Assembly: GCF_001463905.1 (NCBI RefSeq)
Contig: NZ_BBWR01000008.1
Coordinates: 124,001 to 188,000 of the forward strand
DNA length: 64,000 bases
Origin: Aureimonas frigidaquae
GTDB lineage: Bacteria; Pseudomonadota; Alphaproteobacteria; Rhizobiales; Rhizobiaceae
Reading direction: 5' to 3'
The notes beneath the pieces are model-generated. The model ran no database searches. It had not been told where the DNA came from and saw only the letters and a program-made list of their open reading frames with translations. This document shows, piece after piece, positions 13,230 through 22,359 of the stretch. Both the position numbers and the translations under genes were made by a program. Within the stretch, counting starts at the first letter, position 1; every line of letters begins with the position of its first letter.

Positions 13230-14153
13230 TCAGGGCTCGCGCGGCGTCAACTGCCAGCGCGCATCCAGCCCCGCTGCGCCATGCGGTGCGGCAAGGCCAC
13301 GCTCGGCCAGGAACTCCAGATGCGCCAGGACATTCAGCGCCGCGGCGCCGAGCAGGCGCGGATCCGTTTGCCGGTAGATCGCCGCCACGATGGCGGGGAT
13401 CGTCTCGTCGCCCTGTGCCAGGCGCTCGATGATGGCGCGCTCGCGCATGCGACGGTGGGCGCGCAGCCCGCGCATGAGCGGGTGTGGCTGCGAGACGGGC
13501 CCGCCATGCCCTGGCAGATACAGGGTTTCGGCGCGGCCCAGAAGCTTGTCGAGGGAAGCCATGTAATCGGCCATCGATCCGTCCGGCGGCGCGACGAGCG
13601 TCGTCGCCCAGCCCATGACATGATCGCCGGACAGGAGGATGCCCCGGTCGGGTAAGGCGAAGCCCATATGGTTCGCGACATGGCCCGGTGTCGCCACCGC
13701 CTCGAACCGCTCGCCGCCGAGGTGGAACACTTCCCCATCCGCCAGCCGGCGGGCAATGGGCAGGGACCGGTCCGCCGCCGCATCGAGCGCGTTGGCTTCG
13801 CCTTCCTCCAGGCTGCGGGCGGAGCGGTGCGGCCCTTCGGCCCAGATGGGGGCGCCCGTCAGCGCGGCGAGCCGGGGCGCCAGGCCCGTATGGTCCAGAT
13901 GGCAGTGGGTCACGAGGATCGCGCCGAGGGGCCGCCCATCGATGGCGTCGAGGAGCGCGGCGAGATGATCAGCATTGTCCGGCCCGGGATCGACCACGGC
14001 GACGCTGTCCTGACCGATCACGTAGCTGTTGGTGCCGCGGAAGGTCATGGGGCCAGGATTGGGCGCCACGATTCGCAGGATGCCGGGGGCGAGCGCCTGT
14101 GCGGCGCCGATCCGCGGATCGAATTCCATGTCGAGTTCAAGCTCATCTGCCAT
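13230..14153 (-). CDS. MBL-fold metallo-hydrolase, LACTB2/glyoxalase II-like
   Basis: About 307 residues with the metallo-beta-lactamase signature THCHLDH, a TPGHVANHMGF metal-ligand segment and LSGDHVMGW. The N-terminal APNPGPMTFRGTNSYVIG and the C-terminal winged-helix-like region are typical of the LACTB2-like branch (endoribonuclease- or hydrolase-type). It is likely a cytosolic hydrolase; the substrate is not evident. The start could be ATG 14183 (ten residues longer); neither start has a clear ribosome site. It is divergent from trhO. Confidence 0.86.
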   Translation of the reverse strand: MADELELDMEFDPRIGAAQALAPGILRIVAPNPGPMTFRGTNSYVIGQDSVAVVDPGPDNADHLAALLDAIDGRPLGAILVTHCHLDHTGLAPRLAALTGAPIWAEGPHRSARSLEEGEANALDAAADRSLPIARRLADGEVFHLGGERFEAVATPGHVANHMGFALPDRGILLSGDHVMGWATTLVAPPDGSMADYMASLDKLLGRAETLYLPGHGGPVSQPHPLMRGLRAHRRMRERAIIERLAQGDETIPAIVAAIYRQTDPRLLGAAALNVLAHLEFLAERGLAAPHGAAGLDARWQLTPREP

Positions 14154-14242
14154 GGGTGAGGGGTCGGCTGCACAGGCGGACATGTCAAGCGCCCGGACGA
14201 AAGGTGCTTGTCAATCCGTCGGGTTTTTGCCAACTCCCGGCC

Positions 14243-15115
14243 ATGGAGTACAAGATCGCCGCCCTCTACCGCTTCGTGTCCATCGACGACCTTCCGGGTC
14301 TGCGCGGGTCCCTCCTGGATCTGTGCCGCGCGCATGGCCTGTGCGGAACGCTGCTGATCGCGGGGGAGGGCATCAACGGGACGATCGCCGGGAGCGCTGA
14401 CGCGCTCGACCGGGTGGTCGACGCGCTGGACGACCTTTTGCAGATCCGCCGGGGCGAGGTAAAATTCTCCTATGCGGATGCCCAGCCCTTCCGCCGCATG
14501 AAAGTGCGCATCCGGCCCGAAATCATCACGCTGCGCGCGCCTGAGGCCGATCCCTCCCGCCGGGTCGGAACCTATGTGGCGCCGGCGGACTGGAACGGCC
14601 TCATCGCCGATCCCGAGGTTCTCGTGATCGATACGCGCAACCGTTACGAGACGCGGATCGGCACCTTCCGCAACGCGGTAGACCCTGGCATCGACAGCTT
14701 CACCGAGTTCAAGGAGTTCGTCGCGCAGGCGCTCGACCCGCAGCGCCACCGCAAGGTGGCGATGTTCTGCACGGGGGGCATACGCTGCGAGAAGGCATCC
14801 GCCTACATGCTGGAAAGCGGCTTTGAATCGGTCTTCCACCTGAAGGGCGGCATCCTCCAATATCTTGAGGATGTCGCGCCGCAGGACAGTCTGTGGGACG
14901 GGGACTGCTATGTCTTCGACAACCGCGTCGCGGTGGGCCATGGGCTGGTGCCGGCGCCCTATGCGGCGTGCTTCGGTTGCGGCGAGGCCCTGAGCGAGGC
15001 AGACCGCCTGTCGCCGCAATACGAGCCCGGCGTCTCCTGCCCGCACTGCCACGGGGCATTGTCGGCCGAGCGCGCGGCGGGCCTGCGGCTGCGCCACAGC
15101 GAGCGCACCGGCTGA
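14243..15115 (+). CDS. trhO: rhodanese-domain tRNA uridine(34) hydroxylase
   Basis: A TrhO (YceA/UPF0176) family protein that hydroxylates wobble uridine in tRNA to ho5U. The 290 residues include the N-terminal acylphosphatase-like domain (AALYRFVSIDD, GEGINGTIAG), and the rhodanese domain with the active cysteine in FCTGGIRCEKAS. At the C terminus is a cysteine-rich tail (CFGCGEAL and CPHCHG) that could bind zinc. Length and domain order match the family. Confidence 0.93.
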   Translation: MEYKIAALYRFVSIDDLPGLRGSLLDLCRAHGLCGTLLIAGEGINGTIAGSADALDRVVDALDDLLQIRRGEVKFSYADAQPFRRMKVRIRPEIITLRAPEADPSRRVGTYVAPADWNGLIADPEVLVIDTRNRYETRIGTFRNAVDPGIDSFTEFKEFVAQALDPQRHRKVAMFCTGGIRCEKASAYMLESGFESVFHLKGGILQYLEDVAPQDSLWDGDCYVFDNRVAVGHGLVPAPYAACFGCGEALSEADRLSPQYEPGVSCPHCHGALSAERAAGLRLRHSERTG

Positions 15116-15179
15116 AGCCTCTTTCCTTGAGCGCGCGTCGGCGTCATAAGGTGTCGTGCGGGGCGTATGGGGGCAGGTC

Positions 15180-16532
15180 ATGGCCAGTGCAGTCACAAGT
15201 CTTGGCTCATCTGCGGGCAGGAGCCCGGGCTATGGTGTCGAAGAGGTTCTCGACAGGGCCGGAACGGGGCGGTTCCAGCGGCGGCTCCTCGGGGTCTTCG
15301 GCCTGGTCTGGGCGGCGGATGCCATGCAGGTCATCGCCGTCGGCTTTACCGCGCCCTCCATCGCGGCCAGCTTCGGCCTGACCGTGCCGCAGGCCCTGCA
15401 GACGGGCACGGCTTTCTTCTTGGGGATGCTCATCGGCGCCTATGCCTTCGGGCGGCTCGCCGACCGCTACGGCCGCCGCCGGATCCTGATCTTCACCGTG
15501 GCGCTGGATGCCGTGTTCAGCCTGGCCTCCGTCTTCGCGCCGGATTTCGCCATTCTCCTTGCCCTGCGCTTCGTGGTCGGACTGGCGGTGGGCGGCACGC
15601 TGCCGGTGGACTACGCCATGATGGCCGAGTTCCTGCCGGCCCGCAGCCGCGGGCGCTGGCTGGTCATGCTGGAAGGGTTCTGGGCGGTCGGCACCGTGGC
15701 GGTGGCCATCGTCGCCTGGGCCGCCAACAGCTACGGCGCGGCCGAACCCTGGCGCCTGATCTTCCTGGCGACAGCCATTCCCGCCATCATCGGCATCTTC
15801 CTGCGCTTCTGGATCCCCGAGTCACCCCGCTACCTTCTGAATACGGGGCGCGACGATGATGCGCGGCAGGTTTTCGACAAGGTGCTGGTGGCCAACGGGC
15901 AGGCCCGGCTCGACAAGCCCGTCCGCCGCGACCCGCAGCCGGTCGGGGGCGGGGGCATCTTCTCGGCGCCCTATCTGCGTCGGAGCCTCTGCATCCTGGC
16001 CATCTGGCTGCTCGTCTCCTCGGCCTATTATGGTGTCTTCACCTGGCTGCCGGGCAGGCTGGCGACGGAAGGCTTCGGCTTCCTGCGCGGCTACGGTTTC
16101 CTGATCCTGGTCGCGCTGGCGCAGCTTCCCGGCTATGCGCTCGCCGCCTATGGCGTCGAGCGCTGGGGCCGCCGCGAAACGTTGATCGGCTTCCTGATCC
16201 TGTCGTGCCTCGGCTGCTTCCTCTTCGCCGTGACGCTGCAGCCGGGCATCGTCACCTTCGCCGTCCTGTTGATGAGCTTCGCCCTGCTCGGGACCTGGGG
16301 CGCCCTCTATGCCTGGACGCCGGAACTCTATCCGACGCAGATCCGCGCCACGGGCATGGGAACGGCCGGCGCCATGGCGCGGCTCGGCGGCCTTCTGGCC
16401 CCGACGGCGATGGCGCCCTTGATCGGGCTCGGCTTCCCGGTGGCGGTCGGCTTCTTCGCCGCACTCCTGTTCATCGCCGTCCTGGCGACCGTCGCCCTGA
16501 AGGTGGAGACACGGGCGCAGGCGATCCACTGA
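15180..16532 (+). CDS. MFS transporter, sugar-porter/AAHS-like
   Basis: A 450-residue transporter with twelve predicted membrane segments. The loop 2-3 motif is GRLADRYGRRRIL, the fourth segment region has LALRFVVGLAVGGTLPVDYAMMAEFLPARSRGR-type sequence, and the second half repeats ELYPTQIRATGMG. This places it with the sugar-porter and aromatic acid/niacin:H+ symporter groups. The start has a GGGGGCAGG ribosome site. It stands alone and is convergent with ribB, so context does not reveal its substrate. Confidence 0.88.
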   Translation: MASAVTSLGSSAGRSPGYGVEEVLDRAGTGRFQRRLLGVFGLVWAADAMQVIAVGFTAPSIAASFGLTVPQALQTGTAFFLGMLIGAYAFGRLADRYGRRRILIFTVALDAVFSLASVFAPDFAILLALRFVVGLAVGGTLPVDYAMMAEFLPARSRGRWLVMLEGFWAVGTVAVAIVAWAANSYGAAEPWRLIFLATAIPAIIGIFLRFWIPESPRYLLNTGRDDDARQVFDKVLVANGQARLDKPVRRDPQPVGGGGIFSAPYLRRSLCILAIWLLVSSAYYGVFTWLPGRLATEGFGFLRGYGFLILVALAQLPGYALAAYGVERWGRRETLIGFLILSCLGCFLFAVTLQPGIVTFAVLLMSFALLGTWGALYAWTPELYPTQIRATGMGTAGAMARLGGLLAPTAMAPLIGLGFPVAVGFFAALLFIAVLATVALKVETRAQAIH

Positions 16533-16538
16533 CCGCCT

Positions 16539-16553
16539 GCCGCGCCCCGCGGC
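16539..16553 (+). terminator. rho-independent-type terminator after the MFS gene
   Basis: A perfect 6-bp stem, GCCGCG and CGCGGC, with a CCC loop is followed by TTTC, seven bases after the MFS stop and just before the convergent ribB stop. Confidence 0.55.
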
Positions 16554-16555
16554 TT

Positions 16556-17683
16556 TCAATCCGGCAGCAGGATCGTCCCGGCGACTTCGATGCCGAAGCC
16601 GGTCAGGCCGACATAGGAGCGCTCGTGCGTCGCCATCACCTGGATGGAGCGTACGCCGACATCCCGCAGGATCTGTGCGCCGACGCCGATTTCGCGCCAG
16701 CGCTGCATCCGGGCCCGAGCGCTGCCGTGGCGCTCGCCGTCTTCCGGCGCCCCGCTGTCATGCTCTGGCGGGGTGAAATCATCCGCTTCGCTGGTGCGCA
16801 GCAGCATCAGAATGCCGTGCGGCCGGTCCTTGAGGGCGTCCACGGCGTTCTCGACCCAGGTCTGCGACCCGCGAATATGTCCGAACAGATCCATGACAGG
16901 CTGCTCGCGGTGGATGCGGGTCGGCACCTTGTCGGCATAGCGCACGTCCCCGAACAGGGCGACCACATGCTGCATATCGTCGAACGGCGTCTCGTAGATG
17001 CGGATGCGGCCCTTCATGCCGCCGATCATCATGTCCTGTTCCTTCACGCAGGTCACGAAGCTTTCGCGCCGGATGCGATAGGAGATGAGATCCTCGATCG
17101 AGACGATCTTCAGCCCATGCTCGCGGGCGAAGAGGATGAGCTCGGGCAGGCGCTTGACCGTCCCGTCATCGTTGACGACCTCCGCCAGCACGCCGACGGG
17201 CTCCAGCCCGGCCAGCTGGGCGAGGTCCGTCCCCGCTTCCGTATGGCCGCTGCGCGTCAGGACGCCCCCCTCGCGGGAGATGAGCGGGAACATATGGCCG
17301 GGGCGCAGGAAATCGCCCGGGGCGATGTTGTTGTTGGCAAGCGCCCGCGCCGTACTGGCGCGCTCTTCGGACGAGATGCCCGTCGTCATGCCGACGCGGT
17401 AATCTACCGACACGGTGAAAGCCGTGCGCATCGGGTCGAGATTGTTGGCGACCATGGGCGGCAGGTTCAACCGCTGCGCACGCTCGCCCGTCATGGGAAC
17501 GCAGAGAATGCCGCTCGTGTGGCGGATCATGAAGGCGATCTTTTCCGGCGTCGCCTTGGACGCCGCCATGATCAGGTCACCCTCGTTTTCCCGGTCCGTA
17601 TCGTCGACGACGACGACCAGTTCACCGGCCGCAATGGCCGCGATCGCGTCTTCGACCCTGTCCAGCTCGTCCACCATGTCCAT
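16556..17683 (-). CDS. ribB: 3,4-dihydroxy-2-butanone 4-phosphate synthase with degenerate GTP cyclohydrolase II domain
   Basis: The N-terminal half (residues 1-205) is RibB, which makes 3,4-dihydroxy-2-butanone 4-phosphate from ribulose 5-phosphate for riboflavin. It has the acidic loop DDTDRENEGDLIMAA and SGHTEAGTDLAQLAG. The C-terminal half resembles RibA, but the segment where RibA has its three zinc cysteines reads PTRIHREQPVMDLFGHI with no cysteine, so GTP cyclohydrolase II activity is very unlikely. Such RibB-RibA-like fusions with a dead RibA half are known in Alphaproteobacteria. Start ATG 17683 or 17677. It lies 38 bases downstream of the TerC gene. Confidence 0.92.
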   Translation of the reverse strand: MDMVDELDRVEDAIAAIAAGELVVVVDDTDRENEGDLIMAASKATPEKIAFMIRHTSGILCVPMTGERAQRLNLPPMVANNLDPMRTAFTVSVDYRVGMTTGISSEERASTARALANNNIAPGDFLRPGHMFPLISREGGVLTRSGHTEAGTDLAQLAGLEPVGVLAEVVNDDGTVKRLPELILFAREHGLKIVSIEDLISYRIRRESFVTCVKEQDMMIGGMKGRIRIYETPFDDMQHVVALFGDVRYADKVPTRIHREQPVMDLFGHIRGSQTWVENAVDALKDRPHGILMLLRTSEADDFTPPEHDSGAPEDGERHGSARARMQRWREIGVGAQILRDVGVRSIQVMATHERSYVGLTGFGIEVAGTILLPD

Positions 17684-17721
17684 ACCCCAAAGCTCGCGCC
17701 ATGCCCTGGCGGCGGGCGGGA

Positions 17722-18354
17722 TCAGTGCAGGCACAGGGCCGGCAGGATGCCCGCGCACGCCACCTGCTGGGAGCCCTCGTAAATCATCCGGACGGCGACG
17801 AACAGGATGATGATGAGCCCGATCCAGGCGATGAAGCGATATTTGTTCAGTAGCCGGGCGACCAGCGTAGCCATGGCGCCCATCAGCACGACGGAGATCA
17901 GGAGCCCGGCAACCAGAACCTCGATATGGTCGCGCGCCGCGCCGGCGACGGCCAGCACATTGTCGAGCGACATGGAAATATCGGCCACGATGATCTGCAG
18001 AAGGGCCTGCTTGAAGCTCTTCTGCGGCACGGCGGCCTGGTCGGCCAGGGCATCCTCGCCATGGCCGCCCGCGGTGATTTCGCGGTACATCTTCCAGCAG
18101 ACCCAGAGGAGCAGGATGCCGCCCGCCAGCGTCAGGCCGACAATGGCGAGCAGCTCCACCGCCACGAGGGCCAGGAGGATCCGCAGGACGACGGCGCCGG
18201 CAATGCCCCAGAAGATCACCTTGCGGCGGATCGATGCATCGACGCCGGCGGCCGCCATGCCGACGACGACCGCATTGTCGCCCGCCAGGACGATGTCGAT
18301 GAACAGGACCTGGAGCAGTGCGGCAAACTCGGTCGCCAGGAAGGATTCGCTCAA
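17722..18354 (-). CDS. TerC family integral membrane protein
   Basis: A 210-residue protein with about seven hydrophobic segments and the TerC signature LFIDIVLAGDNAVVVGMAA near the N terminus and DISMSLDNVLAVAGAA in the second half, each with the conserved aspartates. TerC proteins are linked to metal ion export or metallation of secreted enzymes (Mn2+ in characterised cases). The start codon is TTG. The upstream leader carries a long inverted repeat (18366-18417). It is likely co-transcribed with ribB. Confidence 0.87.
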   Translation of the reverse strand: MSESFLATEFAALLQVLFIDIVLAGDNAVVVGMAAAGVDASIRRKVIFWGIAGAVVLRILLALVAVELLAIVGLTLAGGILLLWVCWKMYREITAGGHGEDALADQAAVPQKSFKQALLQIIVADISMSLDNVLAVAGAARDHIEVLVAGLLISVVLMGAMATLVARLLNKYRFIAWIGLIIILFVAVRMIYEGSQQVACAGILPALCLH

Positions 18355-18365
18355 CGCAGCACCCG

Positions 18366-18417
18366 CGCTTATGAGGGATCGGTGGGGCGCCTTTGCGCCA
18401 TGGTCCTCTCATAAGCG
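18366..18417 (-). promoter_or_regulatory. structured leader candidate upstream of terC-like gene
   Basis: A perfect 10-bp inverted repeat (CGCTTATGAG and CTCATAAGCG) encloses 32 bases that contain a second hairpin (GGCGC-CTTT-GCGCC). On the minus strand this would form a long stem with an internal hairpin ending 11 bases before the TTG start. It lacks the recognisable conserved bases of the Mn2+ yybP-ykoY riboswitch often seen before terC. It could also be an operator for the divergent fdhD/terC promoters. Confidence 0.45.
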
Positions 18418-18495
18418 GTCGCGGCGCGATTGAACACGCCGGTGTGATCACAATGTGAGGTAAACCGGCCGCAGTCGGGAAAGGAATTTTAGGGC

Positions 18496-19296
18496 ATGGC
18501 GTCAGCGGACACGGTGGTTGCACTGGCCTTTTGCAACGGAAGCTTCGTTCCGCGTGCGCGCGCGCTCCCGGCCGAAGAGGCGGTCGCGATCAGCGTCGGC
18601 GGCTCGACCCACGCCGTCATGATGGCGACGCCGCAGGACCTGGAAGACATGGCGATCGGGCTCATGCTCAACGAGCGGATCGTGGACCGCCCGGACGAGA
18701 TCGAGGCGGTCGAAATCGTCGCCTCGGACGGGGGCGTCGACTGCCAGGTCCGGCTGATTGCGGAGCGGGCGCAAGGGTACGTGGCGCGGCGGCGGCAGAT
18801 GACCGGGCCCGTCGGCTGCGGGTTGTGCGGCGTCGAGTCCCTGGAACTCGCCCGCCCGGCGCTTCCGGCAATCGGCGCGACCCTGCGCCTGGATCCGCGC
18901 CGCATCGTGAAGGCCATGTCGGATATGGCGGAGGGGCAACTCCTCGGCCGCCAGACACGCGCCGTCCATGCGGCCGCCTTCCATACGGCTGATGGCGGTT
19001 GCCTGGTGGTGCGCGAGGATGTCGGCCGGCACAATGCGCTAGATAAAGTCGCCGGCCATCTGGCGCGTCAGCGCATCGCGCCCGCGCATGGGTTCCTGAC
19101 CCTGACGAGCCGCGTTTCGGTGGAGCTCGTCCAGAAGGCGGCTGTCATGGGTTGCGGGCTTCTGGCGGCGATTTCCGTTCCGAGCGAACTGGCCGTGCGG
19201 GAGGCGGAAGGGGCGGGGGTGACGCTGATTGCCGTGGCGCGGGGGGAGGAATTCGAGATCTTCACCCACCCTGGCCGGGTGGACGGCGCCCTTTAG
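18496..19296 (+). CDS. fdhD: formate dehydrogenase accessory sulfurtransferase FdhD
   Basis: FdhD passes sulfur from a cysteine desulfurase to the bis-MGD molybdenum cofactor of formate dehydrogenases. The 266-residue protein has the active cysteine pair in CGLCGVE (C108 and C111), the DVGRHNALDKV motif, and the C-terminal LTSRVSVELVQKAAVMG and SVPSELAV segments. No formate dehydrogenase genes lie in this window, so its client must be elsewhere. It is divergent from the terC-ribB unit. Confidence 0.94.
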   Translation: MASADTVVALAFCNGSFVPRARALPAEEAVAISVGGSTHAVMMATPQDLEDMAIGLMLNERIVDRPDEIEAVEIVASDGGVDCQVRLIAERAQGYVARRRQMTGPVGCGLCGVESLELARPALPAIGATLRLDPRRIVKAMSDMAEGQLLGRQTRAVHAAAFHTADGGCLVVREDVGRHNALDKVAGHLARQRIAPAHGFLTLTSRVSVELVQKAAVMGCGLLAAISVPSELAVREAEGAGVTLIAVARGEEFEIFTHPGRVDGAL

Positions 19297-19299
19297 GCG

Positions 19300-20508
19300 C
19301 TATTCCAGCTCACTATCCTCGGCCAGCTCCTGCGCGGCCTGGGCGGTGGGCTGGCGCGTGAAGCCTTCCAGCCCGGCATGCAGGTTGCGGTCCCGCTCGA
19401 TCTCCACCGGCGATGTCGCATAGGCGGTGATCAGCTCGGCGAGCGATCGCAGCGCATGGACATGGATGCGCTCCCACCCGTGCGAGGCATCCACGCCGAA
19501 GGCGATCAGCGCCGTGCGGACATCGTGGCCGGCCTCGACAGCGGAAGCAGAATCCGAGCGGTAGTAGCGGAATATATCCTTCTGGTAGCGGATATCCTCA
19601 TCGTGACACAGGCGGACGAGCTTCTTGGTCAGATGGTAGTCGAAAGGCCCCGTCTGATCGGCCATGGCGATGGTGACGCCGAACTCCGACGAGTTCTGCC
19701 CCGCTGCCGTCGTGCCGTTGTCTACCGCCACCATGGATGCGATGTCCGGGGTCAGGATGGAGGATGCGCCCACCCCGACCTCTTCGGCGATGGTGAAGAG
19801 CCAGTGGATGTCGACCGGGGTGACGGCATTCTCCCGCTCCAGGGCCTCGATGGCCGCCAGCATGATGGCGACCCCGGCCTTGTTGTCGAGGTGGCGGGAG
19901 ACAATGAAGCCGTTGTCCAGGAATTCGGGCTGCGGATCGATGGCGACGATATCGCCGATCTCGATGCCGAGCCGCGACAGCTCCCGCCGGTCGCGCGCCA
20001 GCGCGTCCACGCGCAGTTCCACGAAGGGCCAGCCGATCGGCAGGTGATCCACCTCGTCGTTGAAAGTGTGGCCGGAGGCCTTGAGCGGCAGGATGGTGCC
20101 GCGATAGGCGCCCGTATCGGAGAAGATCGTTGCGCGCGCGCCTTCCGCAAAGCGCGCCGACCAGGTTCCGATGGGCACGACTTCGAGCCGGCCATTGTCC
20201 TTCAGGGATTTGACCTGCGCGCCGAGTGTATCGACATGGCTGACGATGGCCCGCGCCGAAGCGCGGCGGCTGCCCTGGCGCAGCGCCCGGATGGCGCCGC
20301 GGCGTGTGAGCTCCACCCGCAGGCCGAGCCGCTGCAACTCGTGCGTCACGTGGCGTACGATCGTATCCGTGTATCCCGTCGGGCTTGGGATCTTCAGGAG
20401 CGCCCTGAGCTGGTCTGTCAGGTAATGGCTGTCGATGGAAAGCCGTGGCACGTCGGTCCGCTCGTTCGCTTTGGTGTTTCGCCTTGCGCGGGGCCGCGCA
20501 ATGTTCAT
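19300..20508 (-). CDS. NAGGN-system M42/M20-like family peptidase
   Basis: A 402-residue metallopeptidase of the osmoprotectant NAGGN M42-like group. It has metal-ligand motifs VSHVDTLG, HLDNKAGVA, and the catalytic pair in FTIAEEVG. As the last gene of the asnO-like / ngg / peptidase operon it is presumed to trim or recycle the dipeptide N-acetylglutaminylglutamine amide. The N terminus is basic (ARPRARRNTKANERTD) without a signal peptide, so it should be cytosolic. The start ATG 20508 has a GAGGAAG ribosome site and precedes the ngg stop (20559) by a 50-base gap. Confidence 0.9.
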   Translation of the reverse strand: MNIARPRARRNTKANERTDVPRLSIDSHYLTDQLRALLKIPSPTGYTDTIVRHVTHELQRLGLRVELTRRGAIRALRQGSRRASARAIVSHVDTLGAQVKSLKDNGRLEVVPIGTWSARFAEGARATIFSDTGAYRGTILPLKASGHTFNDEVDHLPIGWPFVELRVDALARDRRELSRLGIEIGDIVAIDPQPEFLDNGFIVSRHLDNKAGVAIMLAAIEALERENAVTPVDIHWLFTIAEEVGVGASSILTPDIASMVAVDNGTTAAGQNSSEFGVTIAMADQTGPFDYHLTKKLVRLCHDEDIRYQKDIFRYYRSDSASAVEAGHDVRTALIAFGVDASHGWERIHVHALRSLAELITAYATSPVEIERDRNLHAGLEGFTRQPTAQAAQELAEDSELE

Positions 20509-20558
20509 GCGTGATGCTTCCTCTACCGCCAAATCAAGGAAGCCTCCAGAGCCGGGCG

Positions 20559-22355
20559 TCACCGGCCGCGGGTGCGCCGGCGCTCGCGCGCCTTGCGGGC
20601 CGATGCCGGGATCGACATGGGGAACAACAGGTCGACGAACCGTTCGGCGGTGGGCTGCGGCTCGTGATTGGCAAGGCCGGGCCGCTCGTTCGCTTCGATG
20701 AAGACGTAATCGGGCAGGCGCGGATCCTTGATCATGAAGTCGATGCCGCAGACCGGGATGTCGATCGCGCGCGTTGCCGCGATGGCCGCCTCCACCAGTT
20801 GGGAATGCACGATGCCCGTCACATCGTGAATGGTCCCGCCCGTGTGCAGATTGGCCGTTCCACGCACCTTCAGCTCGACGCCTTCCGGCAGGACGTCGTC
20901 CAGCGCGTAGCCGGCCTTCTGGACGCAGCGTTCCGTTTCGCCATCCAGCGGGATGCGGCTTTCGCCCCCCGTGGCGGCGGACCGGCGGCGCGACAGATGC
21001 TCGATCAGGTGGCGCGCGCTGCGGCGCCCGTCGCCCACGATCACCGGCGGCCGACGTACCGCCGCCGCGACGACGCGGAAGTCGATCACCACCAGGCGCA
21101 GATCGTCGCCCTGGAAGCAGGATTCGATCAGCACCCGCTCGCACTGTTCGCGCGCGGCGGCAATCGCCGTGCGTGCATGATCCATGGTTTCGACGCCGAC
21201 GGCGATGCCGCGGCCCTGCTCGCCCCGTGCGGGCTTGACGACGATCGATCCGTGCTCGGCCAGGAAGGCCTCCACAGTGCCATCCCCGTCGTCCCCGGCC
21301 AGCATCTGCGCCGGCACGTTGACCCCGGCGCCTTCGACCAGCCGCCGGGTGACGCCCTTGTCGTCGCAGATCGACATGGCGACGGCGGATGTCAGTTCCG
21401 ACAGGCTTTCGCGGCAGCGGATGCTGCGGCCGCCATAGGTCAGCCGGAAGAAGCCGGCGGGTGCGTCCAGAACCTCCACGGCGATGCCGCGCCGCGCCGC
21501 CTCGTCCACGATGATGCGGGCATAGGGGTTGAACGCGTCGAACGTATCGCCCGCGCCGGTAAAGAGCTGCTCATTGATCTGGTTGCGCCGCTTGACCGTA
21601 AAATAGGGAACGCGCACGAAACCGAGGCGCTCATAGAGGGCGATGGCCGGCGCATTGTCGTGCATCACCGACAGGTCCATGTAGCTGGCGCCACGGGCCT
21701 GGAAATGCTCGGCAAGCTGGCGCACCAGCGCCTCGCCGATGGCGGGGTGCTGGGCCTGCGGATCGACCGCCAGGCACCAGAGCGAGGAGCCGGCCTCCGG
21801 ATCCTCGAAGGCGCGCCGGTGGTCGACGCCTGTCACCGTGCCGAGGATCGCTCCCGTCGCCTCGTCCTCGGCCACGAGCCAGGTGAGGTGGCGGCTGTCC
21901 CGGTTGCTCCAGAAGAAATCCGGATCGACCGTCACCATGCGGCGGCTTTGATAGATGCGGTTGATCTCGGCCGCATCGGACGGCGAGGCGAGGCGGCGGA
22001 CGGCAAAGCCGCTCGGCCGCCTTCGGCTCGGCCGGTAGATCGTCAGGTCCAGCCGGTATGTGTGCGACGGGTCGAGGAAGAGCTCCTGCGGGGCATGGCT
22101 GATGAGGACATGCGGATCGCGGACATAGAAGGCGATGTCGCGCCGGTCCGGCCCTTCCTCGTTCATGCGGCGTGTCAGATGCGTCGTATCCTCGAAGGTC
22201 TGGGCGAAGATGAGCCGGCCCCATCCGCACTCGACCTCGGCATCCGCCTGTGGCGTCCCGTCCGGGGCATTGCCCTGCGGCCGCGCATAATTGCGCATGC
22301 GCTTCAAGCGCCGCTCGTAACCGGCCTTTGCCCGGCCGTGATCGTCCGTGCTCAT
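20559..22355 (-). CDS. ngg: N-acetylglutaminylglutamine synthetase (GNAT plus ATP-grasp)
   Basis: A 598-residue bifunctional protein. The middle N-terminal region (about 100-290) is a GNAT acetyltransferase (LWCLAVDPQAQHPAIGEAL, LYERLGFVRVPYF). The C-terminal region (about 300-580) is an ATP-grasp peptide ligase (GSIVVKPARGEQGRGI, GIDFMIKDPRLPDYVFIEANERPGL). It is expected to acetylate glutamine and ligate it to a second glutamine to make the NAGGN precursor, an osmolyte first described in Sinorhizobium and Pseudomonas. The start is five bases after the stop of the asnO-like gene, inside a GGAG-containing overlap region. Confidence 0.93.
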   Translation of the reverse strand: MSTDDHGRAKAGYERRLKRMRNYARPQGNAPDGTPQADAEVECGWGRLIFAQTFEDTTHLTRRMNEEGPDRRDIAFYVRDPHVLISHAPQELFLDPSHTYRLDLTIYRPSRRRPSGFAVRRLASPSDAAEINRIYQSRRMVTVDPDFFWSNRDSRHLTWLVAEDEATGAILGTVTGVDHRRAFEDPEAGSSLWCLAVDPQAQHPAIGEALVRQLAEHFQARGASYMDLSVMHDNAPAIALYERLGFVRVPYFTVKRRNQINEQLFTGAGDTFDAFNPYARIIVDEAARRGIAVEVLDAPAGFFRLTYGGRSIRCRESLSELTSAVAMSICDDKGVTRRLVEGAGVNVPAQMLAGDDGDGTVEAFLAEHGSIVVKPARGEQGRGIAVGVETMDHARTAIAAAREQCERVLIESCFQGDDLRLVVIDFRVVAAAVRRPPVIVGDGRRSARHLIEHLSRRRSAATGGESRIPLDGETERCVQKAGYALDDVLPEGVELKVRGTANLHTGGTIHDVTGIVHSQLVEAAIAATRAIDIPVCGIDFMIKDPRLPDYVFIEANERPGLANHEPQPTAERFVDLLFPMSIPASARKARERRRTRGR

Positions 22356-22359
22356 CGCC

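Noticed and set aside
17684-17721. FMN riboswitch before ribB
   Set aside because: The gap to the upstream TerC gene is only 38 bases, far too short.
18355-18495. yybP-ykoY Mn2+ riboswitch before the TerC gene
   Set aside because: The conserved internal-loop bases were not found; only the inverted repeat is reported.
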